This document shows positions 13,966 to 21,684 of a stretch of DNA of 26,676 bases, one piece after another (position 1 is the stretch's first letter; each line of letters starts with the position of its first letter). Below the pieces are notes generated by a model. That model was not told the DNA's origin and searched no databases. It saw nothing but the letters and a program-made list of their open reading frames with translations. The translations under genes and the position numbers were made by a program. Source of the stretch: Fusobacterium sp. (GTDB lineage: Bacteria > Fusobacteriota > Fusobacteriia > Fusobacteriales > Fusobacteriaceae); NCBI GenBank assembly GCA_019410665.1, contig DXSD01000018.1, positions 1-26,676 on the forward strand. Reading direction: 5' to 3'.

Positions 13966-16161
13966 ATGAAGGGAAGAAGTGATGGACATCTTTTATATTG
14001 TGAAGTTGTTCACAAGATAAGAGGAAGAATTCGTATAAAATCTAGAGCTTTAAAATATTTGGGAAGATTAAAAAATGAGATAGAACAACAATTAGAACAA
14101 GTAAGGTATATAGAGAGTGCTAAAATAAGCTCTATAACAGGAACAGTTGTTATCTATTTTGATGATATAAATGTCACTGATGATAATTTAATCTCTCTTA
14201 TTCAAAATACTTTAAATGTATATTTAGTTGAAATATATAGAAATGAGAAGGTAGATAGCAATAAAAATATTGTTATAGAGAGAAAGTTACAAGAGGAATC
14301 TCCAGAGGAGATAATAAAAAAGATGGTAACAGCAGGAGCTCTACTTGCATATAATATTTTTAGAAAAGCTCCCCTTATCCCTGTTACAGGATTAAAAAGA
14401 TTATTAAATCCAAATACATTGGCAGTATTATCTTTAGCAACTCCTGTTATCTCTAATGGAGTAGGTTGTCTTATAAAAAATAAGAGACCTAATGCTGATA
14501 CTCTAAGTTCAAGTGCTATTATAAGTAGTTTACTTCTTGGAAAAGAGAAAACAGCTCTTACTATAATGATAATGGAAGAGTTTGCTGAGCTTTTAACTGT
14601 CTATACTATGAAAAAGACAAGAGGAGCTATTAAAGATATGCTCAGTGTTGGAGAAAACTATGTTTGGAAGGTAATGGACAATGGAAGTATCCAAAAAGTA
14701 GCAATTGAAGAGATAAATAAAGGAGATAAAATAGTTGTACAAACTGGAGAGAAGATCAGTGTTGATGGAACTATTGTCAAGGGAGAAGCCTATATAGATC
14801 AATCTTCTATTACTGGAGAGTATATGCCAATAACTAAGAAGGTTGGAGAAAATGTCTTTGCTGGAACAATTATAAAAAATGGAAATATAACAATAGAAGC
14901 AGAAAAAGTAGGAGATGAGAGAACTGTTTCTAGAATCATTAAACTTGTAGAAGATGCTAATTTTAATAAGGCTCAAATCCAAAATTATGCTGACAATTTT
15001 TCAGCACAGCTTATTCCTCTAAACTTCCTACTTGCAGGAATTGTGTATGGAGCTACAAGAAATATTCAGAAGGCTATGAGTATGCTTGTAATAGATTACT
15101 CTTGTGGTATAAGACTTTCTACAGCGGCAGCTTTTTCAGCGGCAATAAATACAGCTGCTAAAAATGGAATACTTATTAAGGGAAGTAACTATATAGAGGA
15201 AATCTCAAAAGCAGATACAATTATTTTTGATAAGACAGGAACAATAACAGAGGGAAGACCTAGTGTACAAACTATCAAAATCCTTGATAAGAGTATTGGA
15301 GAAAATGTGATGTTAGCTTATGCTGGAGCAGCTGAAGAGACATCTACTCACCCACTAGCTGTGGCAATTTTAAATGAGATAAAGGAAAGAGGAATAGAGA
15401 TACCTACCCATTCAGAAAATAAAGTTATAATTGCAAGAGGAATTGAAACATCTGTGGAGAATAATATAATAAGAGTAGGTAGCAAAAAGTATATGGAAGA
15501 GAGTGGAATCTCTACTGAAAGCTTCAATGATGAAGTAAGAGTTATCTTAGGAAGAGGAGAGATTCTTATCTATGTAGCTAAAAATGACAAGTTAATTGGA
15601 CTTATAGGAGTAACTGATCCTCCTAGAGAGAATATAAAAAAGACAATTAATAGACTTAGAGGTCAGGGAATAGATGAGATAGTTCTATTAACTGGTGACT
15701 TAGAGCAACAAGCTCAAACAATTGCTTCTAGAATGTCAATAGATAGTTATGAGTCAGAGTTACTTCCTGAGGATAAAGCAAGAAATATTTTAGCTCTTCA
15801 ATCAAGAGGAAGTAATGTAATAATGATAGGAGATGGTATCAATGATGCTCCAGCTCTTTCTTATGCCAATATAGGTGTGGCTCTTGGAAGTACTAGAACA
15901 GATGTAGCTATGGAGGCTGCTGATATAACTATCACTAAAGATGATCCTCTTTTAGTTCCAGAAGTAATAGGACTTTCTAAGAAAACAGTTAAAACAATAA
16001 AGGAAAATTTTGCTATGGCAATAGGAATAAACTCCTTTGCCTTAGTGCTTGGAGCAACAGGAATTCTTCCTGCAATATATAGTTCAGTTATACACAATAT
16101 GAGTACAATTTTAGTTGTAGGAAACTCTTTAAAATTACTAAAATATAAATTAAAAAATTAA
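13966..16161 (+). CDS. P1B-type metal-transporting ATPase with YSC transport motif (CtpC-like)
   Basis: This 731-residue membrane ATPase has an N-terminal HMA2-like domain (about 10-90; H16-x3-G20-R21, no CxxC). It has the actuator motif SITGE (281-285), the phosphorylation site DKTGT (D422), the HP pair H462-P463 typical of P1B pumps, the hinge TGD (576-578) and GDGINDAP (622-629). The transport helix reads VIDYSCGIRLSTAAA, so the metal motif is Y378-S-C380 instead of CPC, and the nearby conserved Pro of TPTA is also missing. The last helices contain H710-N711-x-S713 and N720. These changes rule out a standard Cu(I) or Zn CPC pump. It sits among three HMA2 proteins and a PacL-like protein, an arrangement resembling mycobacterial CtpC loci. 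The substrate metal is unknown. Confidence 0.92.
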   Translation: MKGRSDGHLLYCEVVHKIRGRIRIKSRALKYLGRLKNEIEQQLEQVRYIESAKISSITGTVVIYFDDINVTDDNLISLIQNTLNVYLVEIYRNEKVDSNKNIVIERKLQEESPEEIIKKMVTAGALLAYNIFRKAPLIPVTGLKRLLNPNTLAVLSLATPVISNGVGCLIKNKRPNADTLSSSAIISSLLLGKEKTALTIMIMEEFAELLTVYTMKKTRGAIKDMLSVGENYVWKVMDNGSIQKVAIEEINKGDKIVVQTGEKISVDGTIVKGEAYIDQSSITGEYMPITKKVGENVFAGTIIKNGNITIEAEKVGDERTVSRIIKLVEDANFNKAQIQNYADNFSAQLIPLNFLLAGIVYGATRNIQKAMSMLVIDYSCGIRLSTAAAFSAAINTAAKNGILIKGSNYIEEISKADTIIFDKTGTITEGRPSVQTIKILDKSIGENVMLAYAGAAEETSTHPLAVAILNEIKERGIEIPTHSENKVIIARGIETSVENNIIRVGSKKYMEESGISTESFNDEVRVILGRGEILIYVAKNDKLIGLIGVTDPPRENIKKTINRLRGQGIDEIVLLTGDLEQQAQTIASRMSIDSYESELLPEDKARNILALQSRGSNVIMIGDGINDAPALSYANIGVALGSTRTDVAMEAADITITKDDPLLVPEVIGLSKKTVKTIKENFAMAIGINSFALVLGATGILPAIYSSVIHNMSTILVVGNSLKLLKYKLKN

Positions 16162-16167
16162 GGAGAG

Positions 16168-16926
16168 ATGATGAAAAAGTTAAGTGTAACTATTTTGCAT
16201 AAGTTACCAAATAGGGTAAGATTAAAGTTATCTGAACCAATAAAAGCTTTTGAAGTTTTTAAAGAGAATGTAACTAGAGATTGTGAAAGTATCGAGTTGA
16301 GATATAGTCCTGTAACAAAAAGTGTAGTAGCAACTTTTAATCCTGAAAAGGTAAATTTACAGGAAGCTATCTATAAGATATTGACAGCTTTTTCCATTGA
16401 AAATGGAATGTTGCCAATAAAACTTTTAGAGGGAGTAGAGCAAAAAGCAATAGAAAGTTTTGCCATATATTCTGGAGCGTCGATAATGATGTCTGGAATA
16501 AATATGCTGATAAATAGAAATGATGAAAATTTACAAAATATGATGAATTGGTTTTCTATATCTCTTACTTCAACAGCGATATTAGAGCATGCTTGTATAG
16601 AAACTAATAGAAAGGGAGTATTTGACTTAGAAATCCTTCCAGCTATGTATTTAATAAAATCATTTTTAAACACTCCAAAACTTTCAATAGTAGCAATGAT
16701 TTGGCTTACTACCTTTGGAAGACATCTTATCTCAACTAATAATGATGCTAAAGAGGTAAAGTTTTTTAGAATAAAAAATAAGTGTGAAAATAAAGATTAC
16801 TATATAGCCAATGTATCAGAGGATAATAGTATAGATAATATTGGTGATTTAATTTATCATATATTCTTTAGAAAGAATAGAAATATGTCAAAAAATACAG
16901 AAAAGTATATAACAATAAATAAATAA
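16168..16926 (+). CDS. HMA2-like domain plus membrane segments protein (cluster gene 4)
   Basis: This 252-residue protein has an N-terminal HMA2-like domain (about 5-78) with ILHKLPNRVRLKL, in which H11-x3-N15-R16 replaces the Gly of its neighbours by Asn. It then has several hydrophobic stretches (about 96-115, 124-140, 155-190). The segment KGVFDLEILPAMYLIKSF (149-166) matches the KGVLDL tail of cluster gene 1, so the two share a two-part architecture. A charged C-terminus follows. There is no CxxC and no ATPase motif. It starts six bases after the ATPase stop behind AGGAGAG; ATG at 16171 is an equally possible start. It is likely a membrane partner of the ATPase. Confidence 0.78.
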   Translation: MMKKLSVTILHKLPNRVRLKLSEPIKAFEVFKENVTRDCESIELRYSPVTKSVVATFNPEKVNLQEAIYKILTAFSIENGMLPIKLLEGVEQKAIESFAIYSGASIMMSGINMLINRNDENLQNMMNWFSISLTSTAILEHACIETNRKGVFDLEILPAMYLIKSFLNTPKLSIVAMIWLTTFGRHLISTNNDAKEVKFFRIKNKCENKDYYIANVSEDNSIDNIGDLIYHIFFRKNRNMSKNTEKYITINK

Positions 16927-16940
16927 CAGGAGGTATTGCC

Positions 16941-17237
16941 ATGTTCGGATTTGGATTTGGTGGAAATGGAAGAGTAACAAAAGCTCATGTAGTAGGAGTA
17001 GCAGTAGGAGTAGGAGTAACAGTAGCAGGATACTATCTATACAAAAAAAATAAAACTAAGGTAGATGCTTTTTTAAGAAATCAAGGTATCAATATAAAAT
17101 CTTGTGATACAGTAAATTATGAGGCTATGTCTGTTGAAGCTTTAACAGAAACTAAAGAGCATATTGAGGATATTTTAGCTGAAAGAGAGCTAAATGGGGC
17201 TACTTGTGAAGCTTGTGAAATAGCTGAAACAAAATAG
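16941..17237 (+). CDS. Small membrane-anchored Cys protein, PacL/DUF6110-like
   Basis: This 98-residue protein has a Gly/Phe-rich start (MFGFGFGGNGR), one membrane helix of Gly and Val (about 15-33, with GVAVGVGVTVAG), and a charged helix. It ends with C89-x2-C92 (TCEACEIAETK) plus a lone C55. The layout is membrane anchor, Glu/Ala-rich amphipathic segment with EDILAEREL, then a terminal metal-type motif. It parallels mycobacterial PacL (DUF1490), which holds a CtpC-type ATPase in membrane patches and ends in a His/Asp motif. I also recall clostridial DUF6110 proteins of similar shape. It closes the HMA2/ATPase operon, 14 bases after the previous gene, behind AGGAGG. A chaperone or scaffold role is inferred from layout and context. 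Confidence 0.75.
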   Translation: MFGFGFGGNGRVTKAHVVGVAVGVGVTVAGYYLYKKNKTKVDAFLRNQGINIKSCDTVNYEAMSVEALTETKEHIEDILAERELNGATCEACEIAETK

Positions 17238-17251
17238 AAGTTAGGTTTATA

Positions 17252-17313
17252 AAAAAGAAGAGAGATTTTACTTCAAAGTTTTACTAAAGAAGTAGAAGAT
17301 TTCTTCTTTTTCT
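17252..17313 (+). terminator. Terminator after the HMA2/P1B-ATPase cluster
   Basis: Bases 17252-17274 and 17289-17311 form a 23-pair stem with two mismatches and a 14-base loop, followed by T residues. It ends the metal cluster before the thioredoxin-like gene. Confidence 0.7.
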
Positions 17314-17347
17314 CTATAAATATGAAGTTAAAAGGGAGGAATGTTTT

Positions 17348-17818
17348 ATGAAAAAAATTATTTTGGTGATTATGTTATGTTTGTCTAGTATTATTTTTGC
17401 TGAAGGGAAAAAAGCAGAGGATTTCCTATTAAAGGATCAGTATGGAGTTGAACAGAGCTTAGAAAAATACAGAGGAAAGATAGTGTTTTTAAACTTTTGG
17501 GTATCATGGTGTTCTACATGTAGAGGAGAAGCTGATATTAAAAAAGAGATATATAGTAAGTATGGAAAAAATAGTGGAGATGTTATCTTTTTAGGAGTAA
17601 ATAATGAGGAGTTACCTACAGTTAAAGGATATATTAATCAAAAGAGATTTAATATCCCAACTGTATTAGGAGCAAATGAGCTATTTAAAATATATGAGAT
17701 AAAACACTATCCTACTACTTTTGTAATAGATAGAGAGGGAAATATAGTAGAAGTGTTAGAAGAGAAAAAATTAAACTTTGAAATTGTAGAAGAGTTAATT
17801 GAGAGAGTAAATAAATAG
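17348..17818 (+). CDS. Secreted thioredoxin-like (TlpA/ResA-type) oxidoreductase
   Basis: This 156-residue protein has a signal peptide (MKKIILVIMLCLSSIIFA, probable cleavage after A18). It then has a thioredoxin fold of the TlpA/AhpC-TSA type: FLNFWVSWCSTCRGE with active site W54-C55-S-T-C58, and a cis-proline at P122 in HYPTTFVID. Such proteins reduce or oxidise disulfides outside the cytoplasm, for example in cytochrome c or surface protein maturation. No cytochrome gene lies nearby. The start has GGGAGG upstream. It lies between the metal cluster (separated by a terminator) and a MORN2-repeat membrane-anchored protein 60 bases downstream that contains no cysteine repeats, so a shared function is not evident. 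Confidence 0.9.
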   Translation: MKKIILVIMLCLSSIIFAEGKKAEDFLLKDQYGVEQSLEKYRGKIVFLNFWVSWCSTCRGEADIKKEIYSKYGKNSGDVIFLGVNNEELPTVKGYINQKRFNIPTVLGANELFKIYEIKHYPTTFVIDREGNIVEVLEEKKLNFEIVEELIERVNK

Positions 17819-17878
17819 TACTTTATTTTGCAAAATATATGAGAAGAGATGATTATAAAATAGCTAGAGGAGAAAGTG

Positions 17879-19492
17879 ATGCAGAATAAAAAAAGAAATT
17901 TTTTTATAGCAATAGTGATGATAATTTTTATTGCTATAATAGTTTTTATATGTAGTTATCTTGGAACTAAAACAGTTAAGAAATTTTTTGAAAAAGAGGA
18001 AAAGAAAAGTGAAATCCTAAAGACTAAAGAGGAAATAACTGAAGTTTTTGATACTTTATATAAAAAATTGGATAAGATAAGTCAAGGGGAGGTAATTCCT
18101 CCTGAAAAGAAGAAGAAGCTAGAGGAAGCAACAAAAGTTATAGTAAAAAATCCCCCAGAAAAGAAGTATGAAAAACCAAAAATTGTAAATAAAAAAAATG
18201 GAACAATTTATGATTATTATGGAGATGGAACTGTAAAAAGAGAGCAGAACTATGTAGATGGTTTAAAAAACGGAAAAGAGATAGAGTACTATTCCAATGG
18301 AAAAGTAAGATTAGAATTAGAGTATATCAACGGATTTAAAAATGGGAAGGAAGTTTATTATTATACCAATGGAACTGTAGCTAAAGAGTTTAATTATAGT
18401 AATGGAGTAAAAGAGGGAAGATATTTAGAAAATTATGAAAATGGTGTAATAAAAATTTCTGGAAACTATTTATCTGATAAGAAAAATGGAACATTTATAA
18501 GATATAATGCCAATGGACAGAAAACATTGGAGATAAACTATCTATTAGATAAAAAAGATGGAAAAGCCACTGAATATATAGGAGGAAAAATTTTATCTGA
18601 GGTAACATACCAAAATGATAAAAGAGAGGGGTATTTCTTTGCTAATAGTTATAATGGTGGTTTAGAAGTAGAAGGAAACTTCGTAAATGATAAAAAAGAT
18701 GGAGTTTGGACTAAATATAATCAAAATAGGAAAGTGATTTTAGAAGAAAATTATCAACAGGGAATACTCAATGGAGAGTATAGAGCATATTATGATGATG
18801 GAGAGATAAAAGAGAGTGGAACTTATAGAGAGGGATATTTAGAAGGAATTGTTAGTATCTATGACAATAAAGGTGTATTAATAAGAAAGATAAATTATGT
18901 AAAGGGACAAAAGGAAGGGAAAACAGAGACTTTCTATTCAATAGATGGAAAATTACATGAGGAAGAAAATTATAAACAAAACATTTTAGATGGAGAGTAT
19001 AAAAGCTATCATAGAGATGGAAAAATTAAAACGATAGGACAGTATGCTAAAGGATTACGTTATGGAGAGTGGAAAGATTATAATGAAACAGGGAAAAATA
19101 CTGGAGTATATAACTATAATGAAAATGGAAATTTAGAAGGGAAAAGTGTTCATTATATTCCAACTGATTTTACCTATAAAGCATACTATAAAAAAGAGAC
19201 TGAGTATAAAGATGGATTAGTTGATGGTAGTTTTATTGTATATGATACTAAGAATAGAATCTCAGAAAAGGGATTTTATAGAAATAATGAGAAAGATGGT
19301 CAATGGTTACAGTATGTAGGTGGACAACTTGTATCAGAAGAGAATTATAGAAATGGGAAGAGAGATGGAGTACAGAGATATTACTACACTAATGGAAAAG
19401 TATCAGAAGAATATGTGTATAGTAATGGACGAGAGGTGGAATTTAGAACCTATTCACAAGATGGAAAATTAACCTTTGAAAGAAAGAGATAG
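17879..19492 (+). CDS. MORN2-repeat protein with N-terminal membrane anchor
   Basis: This protein of about 537 residues has a short basic start, one strong hydrophobic helix (about 8-32), a charged linker to about residue 95, and then about 17 tandem MORN2 (YwqK-like) repeats to the end. The repeat period is about 23 residues, with the pattern YYxNGKxxxExxYxxGxxxG; Tyr, Gly and Asn positions recur strictly. The anchor predicts export with the repeats outside the cytoplasm. ATG at 17879 is preferred over the GTG immediately before it because GAGGAG then sits six bases upstream. MORN2 proteins are reported to be expanded in fusobacteria, especially invasive strains; the ligand is unknown. Adenine deaminase follows after eight bases, so the two may be co-transcribed. 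Confidence 0.88.
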   Translation: MQNKKRNFFIAIVMIIFIAIIVFICSYLGTKTVKKFFEKEEKKSEILKTKEEITEVFDTLYKKLDKISQGEVIPPEKKKKLEEATKVIVKNPPEKKYEKPKIVNKKNGTIYDYYGDGTVKREQNYVDGLKNGKEIEYYSNGKVRLELEYINGFKNGKEVYYYTNGTVAKEFNYSNGVKEGRYLENYENGVIKISGNYLSDKKNGTFIRYNANGQKTLEINYLLDKKDGKATEYIGGKILSEVTYQNDKREGYFFANSYNGGLEVEGNFVNDKKDGVWTKYNQNRKVILEENYQQGILNGEYRAYYDDGEIKESGTYREGYLEGIVSIYDNKGVLIRKINYVKGQKEGKTETFYSIDGKLHEEENYKQNILDGEYKSYHRDGKIKTIGQYAKGLRYGEWKDYNETGKNTGVYNYNENGNLEGKSVHYIPTDFTYKAYYKKETEYKDGLVDGSFIVYDTKNRISEKGFYRNNEKDGQWLQYVGGQLVSEENYRNGKRDGVQRYYYTNGKVSEEYVYSNGREVEFRTYSQDGKLTFERKR

Positions 19493-19500
19493 GAGGGTAT

Positions 19501-21255
19501 ATGAGGAAAGAGGAGAGAAGAAAACTAATAAGAGTAGCTATGGGATATGAAAGTGCTACATTAAAAATAGAAAATGCCAATTTAGTAAATGTTTTTTCTG
19601 GAGAGATATATTTAGCAAATGTATATATCTATGATAAATATATTGCAGATGTAGTTGAAATAGATAAGGATTCTAATAAAAAAGCAGAAAAAATTATAGA
19701 CATACAAGGGAAATATTTAGTTCCAGGTTTTATAGATTCACATTTACATATTGAAAGTAGCCATCTTACTCCATATCACTTTGCTGAAGCGATAATTCCT
19801 AAGGGGACTACTACAATAATTGCTGATCCACATGAAATTTGTAATGCTATGGGAGAAGAGGGATTGGAGTATATGTTAAAAGCTTCAGAAAATCTACCAA
19901 TGAATCAATATTTTTTAGTTCCATCTTGTATTCCTTCAGTTATGAATTTAGAAAATGCAGGTGCTGAATTTGATTTTGAGTTAGTAGATAAGTTACTAGA
20001 CAAAGAGAGAGTCTTAGGCTTAGGAGAGGTTATGGATTACATTGGAGTTATCCATAATGATAAGAGAATGGAAGATATAATAGATGTAGCTTACCAAAAA
20101 AATATGTTTTTACAAGGACATGCTCCAGAGATACAGGGAAGTGAATTGTCAGCTTATCTATGTGGCGGACCATATACTTGCCATGAAACAAGAAATGGAG
20201 TACATGCCATTGATAAAATAAGAAAAGGAATGACAGTAGATGCAAGAGAGAGTTCAATCTCTAAAAATATAAGTGGAATTGTAGAAAATATAAAAAACTT
20301 TAAGTCACCTAGAAATTTTACATTGTGTACTGATGATAGGGAACCGAAGGATATTCTAGAAAAAGGGCATATAAATAACTGTGTAAGAGTGGCAATAGAA
20401 GCTGGACTTGATCCAATTGAAGCTATTAGAGCAGTAACATTAAATACAGCTCAAGTATATAGATTAGATAAATGTGGAGCAATTGCACCGAGTTATTTTG
20501 CTGATATGTTGGTAATTGATAATCTAAGGGATATAAATGTAGAGATGGTATTTTTCCAAGGAAAACTTGTTGCTCAAAATGATAAAATGGTAGTTAATAT
20601 AGAAAAACCTATCATAGAGGTAGAGAGCAAAAATACAATTGTAGTAGATGATCTAACTTTAGAGGATTTTAAAATAAAGGCTCCAATAGAAAATGGAAAG
20701 TTAGAAATAGTTGGAATGGAGTATATCAGTAAACTTACAAGTGTAACTAGAAAGAAAAAATTTGTTGTAGATGTAAAAGATGGCTATGTAACTTTAGAAG
20801 GAAGAGAGTTAAATTTTGCAATCTCAATAAATAGATATGGAAAAGGAACAAAATCCATAGCAGTAGTAGAGAATTTCTATATGAATAGAGGAGCAATAGC
20901 AACTACATATTCCCATGACTCACATAATTTGACAATTATTTATAAAGATCCTAAAGATGCTTTAAAAGCTATGGAAAGAGTAAAAGAACTAGGTGGTGGA
21001 ATAGTTCTTATAGAAAATGAAAAAATTGTAAAAGAGATGCCTTTCCCAATAGCTGGAATGTTATCTAAAAAAGATGCATTACATTTAGGAAATGATATAG
21101 TAGAGATGAATAAAATATTAAGAGAATATGGAATAGAAACAACTAGCCCTATTACTAGATCTAGTACTTTATCATTAATTGTTATTCCAGAGGTAAAACT
21201 TAGTGATATGGGGATAGTGGATGTAGTTAGTCAAAAGATAATTAAGCAATTTTAA
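19501..21255 (+). CDS. ade: Adenine deaminase
   Basis: This 584-residue metal-dependent amidohydrolase converts adenine to hypoxanthine in purine salvage. The metal site HLHIESS (H81, H83) follows PGFIDS. Other landmarks are GLGEVMDY with E176, GHAPE with H207, CHETRNGVHAIDKIRKGM and CTDDREPKDI with D278. The C-terminal half has the usual IENEKIVKEMPFPIAGMLS region of bacterial AdeC. Length is normal for the family (about 570-600). AGGAGGG lies four bases before the ATG. It starts eight bases after the MORN2 gene and is followed by a clear terminator, so it ends the transcription unit. No purine riboswitch is present upstream. Confidence 0.95.
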   Translation: MRKEERRKLIRVAMGYESATLKIENANLVNVFSGEIYLANVYIYDKYIADVVEIDKDSNKKAEKIIDIQGKYLVPGFIDSHLHIESSHLTPYHFAEAIIPKGTTTIIADPHEICNAMGEEGLEYMLKASENLPMNQYFLVPSCIPSVMNLENAGAEFDFELVDKLLDKERVLGLGEVMDYIGVIHNDKRMEDIIDVAYQKNMFLQGHAPEIQGSELSAYLCGGPYTCHETRNGVHAIDKIRKGMTVDARESSISKNISGIVENIKNFKSPRNFTLCTDDREPKDILEKGHINNCVRVAIEAGLDPIEAIRAVTLNTAQVYRLDKCGAIAPSYFADMLVIDNLRDINVEMVFFQGKLVAQNDKMVVNIEKPIIEVESKNTIVVDDLTLEDFKIKAPIENGKLEIVGMEYISKLTSVTRKKKFVVDVKDGYVTLEGRELNFAISINRYGKGTKSIAVVENFYMNRGAIATTYSHDSHNLTIIYKDPKDALKAMERVKELGGGIVLIENEKIVKEMPFPIAGMLSKKDALHLGNDIVEMNKILREYGIETTSPITRSSTLSLIVIPEVKLSDMGIVDVVSQKIIKQF

Positions 21256-21291
21256 TTTTTAGAAGAAGTTAATTACTAGATAGAGTATAGT

Positions 21292-21334
21292 AAAAGGGGC
21301 CATTGCAAATTCTTAAATTGCAATAGCTCCTTTT
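21292..21334. terminator. Bidirectional terminator between ade and the DUF1904 gene
   Basis: AAAAGGGGCCATTGCAA (21292-21308) pairs with TTGCAATAGCTCCTTTT (21318-21334), with one mismatch and one wobble, around a nine-base loop. T-runs on each strand let it serve both convergent genes. Confidence 0.85.
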
Positions 21335-21344
21335 TTACTAATTA

Positions 21345-21674
21345 TTAAAAGAACTCTCCATTATCACAGTAGTTTTCTCCTTGAAGAGGGAAAAAGATAA
21401 CACAGCAATCCTTATTACCATTGATTTTTTTAATAAATTTAGTTATAAAGTCAGCAACTTGTTTTTTCACTTCTGGAGTTCTCTCAAACCAAAAAAGTTC
21501 AACAAAAGTGTAACCTTCAACTATTTTCCCATCAAAAATATATTCAGTATCAATATGTTCGATAGTAAACCAAGTTCTATCGCATTTTACTATTTCAGTA
21601 AGTCCATCTATAAGTTCCTTACTATTTTCAATAATTGGTTGTTTAGCCATTCCTCTAATTTTTAAATGTGGCAT
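21345..21674 (-). CDS. DUF1904 (tautomerase-like fold) protein
   Basis: This 109-residue protein starts MPHLKIRGMAKQPI, with proline directly after Met. It contains the DUF1904 landmarks KELIDGLTEIVKCDRTWFTIE, FDGKIVEGYTFVELFWFER and a late CCVIFFPLQGENYCDNGEFF. The fold is related to the tautomerase/MIF group, in which an N-terminal proline exposed after Met removal is the catalytic base; whether DUF1904 proteins use it so is not known. It begins ten bases after the stop of the M16 protease gene, behind AAGGAGG, so it is the second gene of that unit. Confidence 0.85.
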   Translation of the reverse strand: MPHLKIRGMAKQPIIENSKELIDGLTEIVKCDRTWFTIEHIDTEYIFDGKIVEGYTFVELFWFERTPEVKKQVADFITKFIKKINGNKDCCVIFFPLQGENYCDNGEFF

Positions 21675-21684
21675 AAATTCCTCC

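Noticed and set aside
14593..14982. 129-codon open frame on the minus strand
   Set aside because: It lies entirely inside the P-type ATPase gene in antisense, with a Ser/Phe/Tyr/Asn-rich product typical of the reverse of A/T-rich coding DNA. The sense frame has clear motifs.
19493..19500. Purine riboswitch ahead of adenine deaminase
   Set aside because: Only eight bases separate the MORN2 stop from the ade start, too short for any riboswitch.
21381..21665. 94-codon plus-strand open frame
   Set aside because: It mirrors the DUF1904 gene on the minus strand, which has a ribosome site, family motifs and a terminator.
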